Shown: positions 28,641 through 33,845 of the stretch, in pieces
Layout of the letters: the number at the start of each line of letters is the position of its first letter
Numbering within the stretch: the first letter of the stretch is position 1
Source: Gallionella sp.
Lineage (GTDB): Bacteria > Pseudomonadota > Gammaproteobacteria > Burkholderiales > Gallionellaceae
Length of the DNA stretch: 33,845 nucleotides
NCBI GenBank assembly: GCA_028688275.1
Contig: JAQTYN010000037.1
Location: 1-33,845, forward strand
Direction of reading: 5' to 3'
Program-made: the position numbers and the translations under genes
The notes under the pieces: model-generated
The model's database searches: none
The model's input: the letters and a program-made list of their open reading frames with translations, nothing else
What the model was told of the DNA's origin: nothing

Positions 28641-30806
28641 ATGCACTACACAGGTCAACATTTACTCTGGCTCGTCGGCAGTTTGTCGCGGGTGTTTCGT
28701 TTGCCGTTTGATGCGCAACTGATCCGCCAGCAATTTCCGCCGCCCTATTCGCGCACGGCTCTGCTCAATGCCTTGCAAGCCTTGGATTTTAAGGTGGGTG
28801 AATTGCATTTGAGCGATACGGGGACAGCGGAATTGGCGCGAATTCCGTATCCTGTGGTGGCGTTTGTGCGGGTGGCTGACCAAGCCGAACCTGCTGTGCC
28901 TAGTGATGAAATTGCACCGCCTGACCCCACGATTCCCGTCTTGCTAATTAAAGCCGATACCGAGCGCGTGCTGTTTTTTCGCCCCAATGCTGAACAGCCT
29001 GAAACCATCCTACTCAGCGAATTCACCCAACATTTCCGCAGCGATATTTTGCTGGTGGCACGCGAAACCGCGCAAAGCAGCGATGACCTTGAAGCCGATC
29101 AATCTGCGCAGCAAACCGCACAAGCTCCCCAAGCCCCCTTTGGTTTCCGTTGGTTTATCCCCGAATTGATGAAGCACAAACGCATCTGGCGCGACGTGCT
29201 GCTTGCCTCGTTGGCGATTCAATTGGTCGGGCTGATTACCCCGTTGTTTACCCAAGTGATTATCGACAAAGTGATTGTGCATCAAACCCAAAGCACGCTG
29301 ATTGCCGTGGCGGTGGGGCTGGTGATGTTTATGTTGTTCAACAGCGCGATGACGTGGCTGCGGCAGTATTTTGTGTTGCACACGGGCAATCGCATTGATG
29401 CGGTGTTGGGCAGTCAGGTGTTTCGCCATTTGCTACATTTGCCGTTGCCGTATTTTGAACATCGCCCCACGGGTACGCTGGTGGCACGGCTGCATGGGGT
29501 GGAAACGGTGCGGGAGTTTATTTCGGGCGCGGCGGTGAGTTTGTTGCTGGATTTGCCGTTTTTGCTGATTTTTTTGGCGGTGATGTTTTGGTATAGCTGG
29601 CAACTGACCTTGATCGCGCTGCTGATGTTGTCGTTAATTACCGCCCTGAGTTTCGCCGTCACCCCCGCGCTGCGCGACAAACTCAACCATCAATTTTTGT
29701 TGGGTGCGAAAAACCAAGCCTTTGTCACCGAATATGTGGCGGGGATGGAAACGGTGAAGTCGTTGCAAATGGAACCCGTTCTAGAACAAAAGTATGGCGA
29801 AAACTTGGCGCAATATCTCGCCGCAGGCTTTGCCACGCGGCAATTGTCCAATAGCTATAACGTGGTTGCCAATGCGTTAGAACAGATTATGACCCTGTCC
29901 ATTTTGGTGGTGGGCGCGCTGTTGGTGATGAAAAACGACGGCTTTACCATCGGGATGTTGGTGGCGTTTCAAATGTTCGCAGGGCGCATGAGCCAGCCGA
30001 TGTTGCGCTTGTCGGGCTTGTGGCAAGAGTTTCAACAGGCGGATATTGCCGTGAAACGCTTGGGCGATTTGATGGATTCCCCCGCCGAGCCGCACGCCCT
30101 CGCCCCCACGCGGGCGCGCAGTGGCGTGGGCGGCAAGGTCGAACTGAAACAAGTCAGCTTCCGCTACAACGAACAACTGCCGTATTTGTACCGCAACCTT
30201 GATCTCACCTTGCACGCGGGCAAACTCACGGTGCTGATGGGGCCGTCAGGTTGCGGCAAAAGCACCCTCGCCAAAATGTTGCAGGGCTTTTATTGGCCCA
30301 GTGATGGCAGTATTTTGTTGGATGGTTACGACATCCGCCACCTTGCCGCCAATGAATTGCGCGCCAATTTTGGGGTGGTGCCGCAAGAAACGCGCTTGTT
30401 TGCAGGCACCTTGTACGAAAACCTCCAGCTCGCCAATCCGCACGCCAGTTTTGAAGAAATCGTCCACGCCTGCACCATGGCAGAAATCCACGCCGTGATC
30501 GAACAATTACCGCAAGGCTATCAAACCCCCGTGGGCGAAAATGGCATCGGGCTGTCGGGCGGACAACGCCAACGCATCGCCATTGCCCGCGCCTTGTTAA
30601 AACATCCCCGCGTGCTGATTTTTGATGAAGCGGTGAGCAATTTGGATCAAGCCACCGCCGAACATTTTGCAGGCACGGTGAACAAACTCAAAGGCAAAGT
30701 GACCATGTTGTTTATCACCCACCAACTGCCCAAAGCCTTGCAAGTCGATGCCGTGCTAAATTTCGGTCAACCCGAAGCCAGCGTGCGTTCGCCTGTTCAA
30801 CCTTGA
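28641..30806 (+). CDS. Type I secretion ABC transporter, HlyB/RtxB-like (degenerate C39 domain)
   Basis: 721 residues. It carries large RTX-type proteins across the inner membrane using ATP. The N-terminal ~125 residues are a C39 peptidase-like domain with no Cys or His in the catalytic positions, as in HlyB, which binds but does not cleave. The membrane domain (about 165-440) holds six helices. The nucleotide-binding domain has Walker A GPSGCGKST (from 534), LSGGQ (638-642) and Walker B/D-loop LIFDEAVSNLD (about 659-669; DEAVSNLD rather than the usual DEATSALD). The TolC-like gene starts 12 bases later. The periplasmic HlyD adaptor, normally next to it, is missing here, so it is either elsewhere or lost. 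Confidence 0.9.
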   Translation: MHYTGQHLLWLVGSLSRVFRLPFDAQLIRQQFPPPYSRTALLNALQALDFKVGELHLSDTGTAELARIPYPVVAFVRVADQAEPAVPSDEIAPPDPTIPVLLIKADTERVLFFRPNAEQPETILLSEFTQHFRSDILLVARETAQSSDDLEADQSAQQTAQAPQAPFGFRWFIPELMKHKRIWRDVLLASLAIQLVGLITPLFTQVIIDKVIVHQTQSTLIAVAVGLVMFMLFNSAMTWLRQYFVLHTGNRIDAVLGSQVFRHLLHLPLPYFEHRPTGTLVARLHGVETVREFISGAAVSLLLDLPFLLIFLAVMFWYSWQLTLIALLMLSLITALSFAVTPALRDKLNHQFLLGAKNQAFVTEYVAGMETVKSLQMEPVLEQKYGENLAQYLAAGFATRQLSNSYNVVANALEQIMTLSILVVGALLVMKNDGFTIGMLVAFQMFAGRMSQPMLRLSGLWQEFQQADIAVKRLGDLMDSPAEPHALAPTRARSGVGGKVELKQVSFRYNEQLPYLYRNLDLTLHAGKLTVLMGPSGCGKSTLAKMLQGFYWPSDGSILLDGYDIRHLAANELRANFGVVPQETRLFAGTLYENLQLANPHASFEEIVHACTMAEIHAVIEQLPQGYQTPVGENGIGLSGGQRQRIAIARALLKHPRVLIFDEAVSNLDQATAEHFAGTVNKLKGKVTMLFITHQLPKALQVDAVLNFGQPEASVRSPVQP

Positions 30807-30818
30807 TTTCCAGATGCC

Positions 30819-32285
30819 ATGATGTCATTTATCCCCAATAATCTATTCTCCATCACATCCTCTTCCCCTCGCTGGCATAAGTATCTACACAAATTTAGCG
30901 TAAGAATGTGGGAGCGCAATTTATTGCGCGATGAGCCCCTCACAACACCCAATCGCGCAATAAATTGCGCTCCTACCTTCCGCATTACGTTGCTTACCCT
31001 GTTGCTCACGGCAGCCAATGCACACGCCCTCACCCTCGCCGAAGCCATCGCCCTGGCGCAGCGCAATGACCCGACTTATCTGGCATCTCAATCCAATGTC
31101 CAAGTCAACCGCGCCCGTGCCGATCAAGCTTTTGCCCGACGCTTGCCCCAGCTCACCGCCAGCTTCAACAGCAATAGCAACCAGCGTGATTACACCGCAT
31201 TGGGCAATCGCCCCAACCCTGTTTCCGAACGCTACAACAGTCGCGCCACGCAAATTAACCTGACCCAACCGCTGTTGCACGTTGAAAAAGCCATCTCACA
31301 ACATCAAGCTGACACCCAAGTCAGCCAAGCCGAATACCAACAACTTGCCGCTGAAAAAAATCTGCTGCTGCGACTGGCGCAAGCGTGGTTAGAAACCCTG
31401 CACGCCCAAACCGCCATCCTCGCCAGCGATAGCAAAGTCCGCGCCAGCCAGCAAGAAATGGAATTGAGCCAAAAAGCCACCGACAAAGGTGTGATGTCGA
31501 TCACCGAACGCGAAACCGCCCAGATGCGCCACGCCCAAGCCCTCGCCGAACAAACCGCCGCGCAAAATGAATATGAACTCAAACTCTCCACGTTGGAACA
31601 AATCATCGGCACGGACGAACGCCCCAATGACAGCGCGTTATCCGACCGCTTACTCGCCCTTGCCCCCACGCCCTTGGCAGACTGGTTAGCGCAAGCCGAG
31701 CAAAACAACCCCACCGTCCTCGCCGCCCAGCGCGCGTTGGAGGTTGCCGAACAAGAAGTACACAAACAACACGCAGGACACTTGCCCACCCTAGACCTAG
31801 TCGCCTCGCGCAGCCAGTCCACCCAAGGCTCGGGTATCACAGGCGGCGGCGCAGGATTTCGCAGCAATATCGACAGCATCGGCGTACAGCTCAACATTCC
31901 CCTGTACAGCGGCGGCGAACAAAATGCCAAAATCGGCGAAGCCCACGCCCTGCGCGACAAAGCCCGCTACGAACTCGAAGCCGCCCGCCGCACCACCCGC
32001 CTCAACATCAAACAAGCCTGGCACAACTGGCAATCCGCCCACGCCCGCCAACAATCAGGCAAACAAACCCTGCAAGCCACCGAGTTCGCCCTACAAGCCG
32101 CCACCGCCCAGCGTACCCACGGACTCAAAGCCGATTTAGACGTACTCCAAGCCCAACAACAACGCGCCGAAGCACAGCGTGATTGGCACAAAGCCCGCAC
32201 CGAAATCCTGTTGGCTTATCTCAAATTGAAAGCGGAAACAGGGGAATTAACGGATGAGGACGTGGTGGGGATGGTGGGGGAATAG
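30819..32285 (+). CDS. TolC-like outer-membrane efflux/secretion protein
   Basis: Up to 488 residues. From about residue 70 it is a normal outer-membrane factor: LTLAEAIALAQRNDPTYLASQSNVQVNRARADQAFARRLPQL, long helical repeats, and the second half starting LADWLAQAEQNNPTVLAAQRALEVAEQEV. The signal-peptide core TLLTLLLTAANAHA lies at residues 57-70. Start choice is unclear: ATG 30819 gives a 56-residue hydrophilic lead, ATG 30906 gives a 27-residue one. Both leads are partly made by a palindromic repeat (30908-30976), which seems to have replaced the original start. It is 12 bases after the exporter gene and its likely partner. Confidence 0.88.
   Translation: MMSFIPNNLFSITSSSPRWHKYLHKFSVRMWERNLLRDEPLTTPNRAINCAPTFRITLLTLLLTAANAHALTLAEAIALAQRNDPTYLASQSNVQVNRARADQAFARRLPQLTASFNSNSNQRDYTALGNRPNPVSERYNSRATQINLTQPLLHVEKAISQHQADTQVSQAEYQQLAAEKNLLLRLAQAWLETLHAQTAILASDSKVRASQQEMELSQKATDKGVMSITERETAQMRHAQALAEQTAAQNEYELKLSTLEQIIGTDERPNDSALSDRLLALAPTPLADWLAQAEQNNPTVLAAQRALEVAEQEVHKQHAGHLPTLDLVASRSQSTQGSGITGGGAGFRSNIDSIGVQLNIPLYSGGEQNAKIGEAHALRDKARYELEAARRTTRLNIKQAWHNWQSAHARQQSGKQTLQATEFALQAATAQRTHGLKADLDVLQAQQQRAEAQRDWHKARTEILLAYLKLKAETGELTDEDVVGMVGE
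30908..30976. repeat. Palindromic repeat with 25-base arms at the 5' end of the TolC-like gene
   Basis: Arms at 30908-30932 and 30952-30976 are inverse with one mismatch, separated by 19 bases. Each arm contains the smaller palindrome GCGCAATTTATTGCGC. The element is in the coding frame upstream of the signal peptide and contributes residues such as MWERNLLRDE and NRAINCAP. Confidence 0.85.
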
Positions 32286-32424
32286 GGGCGTAATGTCATG
32301 TATTTTATGGACATCTTTAATGCCGTAAAAATATATTGGTTTTGTGGGAGCTGACTATTGACTGACAATAACCTTAAGCGTAATGTGCCGTGCCCCTGAT
32401 AAAGGGTGTGTGTTTTTATAGATA

Positions 32425-32513
32425 CGGCCAGATTATGTTTGAACTTTTTCGCAGATAACTATATGTGAAATATAGCGAAAATTTTCACATATGCTTCAAA
32501 CTTCACTTGGCCG
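32425..32513. repeat. Nested inverted repeat / MITE-like element
   Basis: Three nested inverse pairs lie symmetrically: CGGCCA (32425) with TGGCCG (to 32513), GTTTGAA (32437) with TTCAAAC (to 32501), and ATATGTGAAA (32461-32470) with TTTCACATAT (32483-32492). The element, about 89 bases, lies in the non-coding gap 32286-32600 between the TolC-like gene and the RTX fragment, and its right end is close to where homology to RTX proteins begins. The rest of the gap shows no feature. Confidence 0.6.
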
Positions 32514-32599
32514 AATCAATAGTTCAAATCTTATGTCTAGGCGATGGTATGCAGAAACTGAATGATAAGCTAATTTTTTCGGGTATTCCTACGCCGACA

Positions 32600-32980
32600 G
32601 GCGATGTGAATGCCGCCGATGCCAACTTCGCCCAACTCCAAGTCTGGCGCGACCTCAACCAAAACGGCGTATCCGACGCAGGCGAATTGTTTACCCTGCA
32701 ATCACTTGGCATTCAAAGTCTCAACACCGCCATCACCAGCACCCCCAACGCCGCTTTGGCGGGCGGTGTCCAAGCCCAAACAGGCAGCTTCACCCGCACC
32801 GACGGCACAGTGGGCGCAATGGCAGACATCAACCTGACCCAAGACACTTGGCACAGCCGCTATATTGACCAAGTTGCCGTGCCTGCTGCCTTGCAACATT
32901 TGCCCAATATCAGCGGGATGGGACGGTTGCGGGATTTGCGGCAGGCGGGGAATGATGGTGCATGGGAGGATGTAGCGTGA
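32600..32980 (+). pseudogene. Fragment of an RTX / hemolysin-type calcium-binding protein
   Basis: The frame reads DVNAADANFAQLQVWRDLNQNGVSDAGEL then FTLQSLGIQSLNT, the EF-hand-like module found in large FrpC-type RTX proteins. It continues through TGSFTRTDGTVGAMADINL and LPNISGMGRLRDLRQAG, which is followed by a few unrelated residues and a stop, whereas intact proteins continue for hundreds of residues. The 45 codons before it (from 32465) look like non-coding DNA and contain the inverted repeat. It is best read as the remnant of a secreted substrate of the exporter next to it. Confidence 0.7.
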
Positions 32981-33012
32981 AGGATGAATGATCTTACATG
33001 GAGAGTGAAGGC

Positions 33013-33519
33013 ATGAGAACAAATGATGGAGGGGATTTTTGTCGCAACGAAAATGCTGTCAAACAGAAGAATAAAAAACTTCCACGAATTATCTCAGGGG
33101 TCGTATTTTTGTCATTGATTGTGTGCCAAGGATGTTCAAATAAAAGTGACGAGCTAGAACAATTACTTGCAAGGGAGCTTATTCAGCACAAATTAGATAG
33201 CGTTCCACTAATTGACTTAAGAGGGATTTTTGGTACTCAATGGAGAAAAATATGTTTGCAACACCCATATATGCACAAATCAAGTTTCGAGAAATTAGCG
33301 GGCGAAAGTGTTCAAGGGTTTAGATATATCTCGGATGATCGTTATCTTTTATGGGTGTTTTATATCAATGGACAAACAACTTCTGTTGCAATCGAACGAA
33401 TGAAAACGATGGATTATCGGGGTAATGGAACGAGTTGTACATCAGCTCAACATCCGTATCTGTACTTCGACATAATTAATGGTGAGAAAAAGTATTTTTT
33501 AATGACAGGAGGAAAATAA
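33013..33519 (+). CDS. Hypothetical membrane-anchored or lipoprotein
   Basis: 168 residues from the ATG at 33013 (GAAGG 5-9 bases upstream); an ATG at 32998 would add five residues. A basic 24-residue lead (KQKNKKLP) precedes a hydrophobic stretch IISGVVFLSLIV and then CQGCSNKSDE, which could be a lipobox at the second Cys though the -3 residue is unusual. The rest (about 115 residues) is soluble, with five Cys in all; I recognise no family. The AT-rich composition differs from the neighbours to the left, suggesting acquired DNA. It directly precedes, by 1 base, the small gene at 33521 and is probably its operon partner. Confidence 0.6.
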   Translation: MRTNDGGDFCRNENAVKQKNKKLPRIISGVVFLSLIVCQGCSNKSDELEQLLARELIQHKLDSVPLIDLRGIFGTQWRKICLQHPYMHKSSFEKLAGESVQGFRYISDDRYLLWVFYINGQTTSVAIERMKTMDYRGNGTSCTSAQHPYLYFDIINGEKKYFLMTGGK

Positions 33520-33520
33520 A

Positions 33521-33748
33521 ATGGCAATCGCTGCTAATGCAATCGACGCATACGATCAGTATTCTATGGACAAGGCTGGTTCATATGGGGGCTTTGACCC
33601 CTACCCCAATCCAGATAGGATTACTCACAACAATCAATATGATGCCTATAGGCACGCTCTGATGAGTGCCCAGTTAGCTGAAATGTTTGGGGAAGATTTT
33701 TCAAAAATGATGATGGATGTAAAGTGGACCCCTCGGTCAAGACAATAA
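33521..33748 (+). CDS. Small hypothetical protein with N-x-x-DAYRHA motif, probably truncated
   Basis: 75 residues; AGGAGG lies 7-12 bases upstream of the ATG. The THNNQYDAYRHALMSAQLAEMFGEDF segment resembles a short helical module found in a range of small hypothetical proteins and toxin C-terminal regions (DUF6973-like); I am not certain of the family. In those proteins the helix is followed by a conserved Asp-x-x-Glu and more sequence. Here the frame ends abruptly with VKWTPRSRQ, while in the +1 frame GQDNNVSSLRGSP continues downstream. A frameshift is therefore possible. The last ~95 bases of the window show no other gene. Confidence 0.5.
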   Translation: MAIAANAIDAYDQYSMDKAGSYGGFDPYPNPDRITHNNQYDAYRHALMSAQLAEMFGEDFSKMMMDVKWTPRSRQ

Positions 33749-33845
33749 TGTGTCTAGTTTAAGAGGGTCGCCTATTTCATGCAGCTGGTCGGCGCTGCCC
33801 CGTGTTTTTGTTTCTATTTCTAAACGCGTTTTTGCTGTCGCACTG

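Noticed and set aside
31304..31960. 218-codon antisense frame inside the TolC-like gene
   Set aside because: Shadow of a GC-rich alanine-coding frame; Ser/Arg/Cys-rich product with no motif.

Overview
The window reads as chromosomal DNA of a gammaproteobacterium (a betaproteobacterium is less likely). The core order carA-carB-greA-yhbY-rlmE-ftsH-folP is a classic proteobacterial housekeeping cluster. The single lipoproteins, the HlyB-type exporter and the YihY, YidB, HugZ and WrbA families fit the same group. The Rpn-type PD-(D/E)XK nuclease, a heptamer repeat array and many short palindromic repeats would suit a repeat-rich lineage such as Thiotrichales. That assignment is inference; no rRNA gene is present to test it.

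Layout. Positions 1-3369: end of a membrane protein, a secreted spermidine-synthase-like protein, a phosphoesterase lipoprotein and an Rpn-family nuclease. Positions 3402-8599: a carA promoter and leader hairpin, then carA and carB separated by a large inverted array of 7-base repeats, then greA. Positions 8666-12565: yhbY (minus strand), rlmE, ftsH with a clear terminator, and folP. Positions 12695-15969 (minus strand): murJ, rph and a PP2C phosphatase. Positions 16281-20693: a DUF2799 lipoprotein, wrbA-hugZ (minus), a YihY/BrkB membrane protein, a YidB-like protein (minus) and an unrecognised membrane protein. Positions 20756-22796: two palindromic repeats, then an overlapping AT-rich pair encoding an AAA ATPase and a TOPRIM-like protein, which I read as a candidate two-gene anti-phage module placed directly before mutS. 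Positions 22813-28241: mutS, an NlpD/EnvC-like LysM-M23 lipoprotein, a radical SAM protein and RlpA. Positions 28242-33845: a repeat-rich gap, a HlyB-like exporter and a TolC-like outer-membrane protein, a decayed RTX-protein fragment, and two AT-rich small genes at the right edge.

How genes work together. CarA and CarB make carbamoyl phosphate for arginine and pyrimidines. YhbY and RlmE act in 50S ribosome assembly, GreA rescues stalled RNA polymerase and FtsH is membrane quality control. MurJ, the NlpD-like protein and RlpA all concern peptidoglycan and division. The HlyB-like and TolC-like proteins would form a type I secretion route, but no HlyD adaptor lies beside them and the only likely substrate is a remnant.

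The most striking non-genic feature is the number and variety of short inverted-repeat elements. At least two lie inside or at the edge of genes: one is inserted in frame in mutS and one forms the 5' end of the TolC-like gene.
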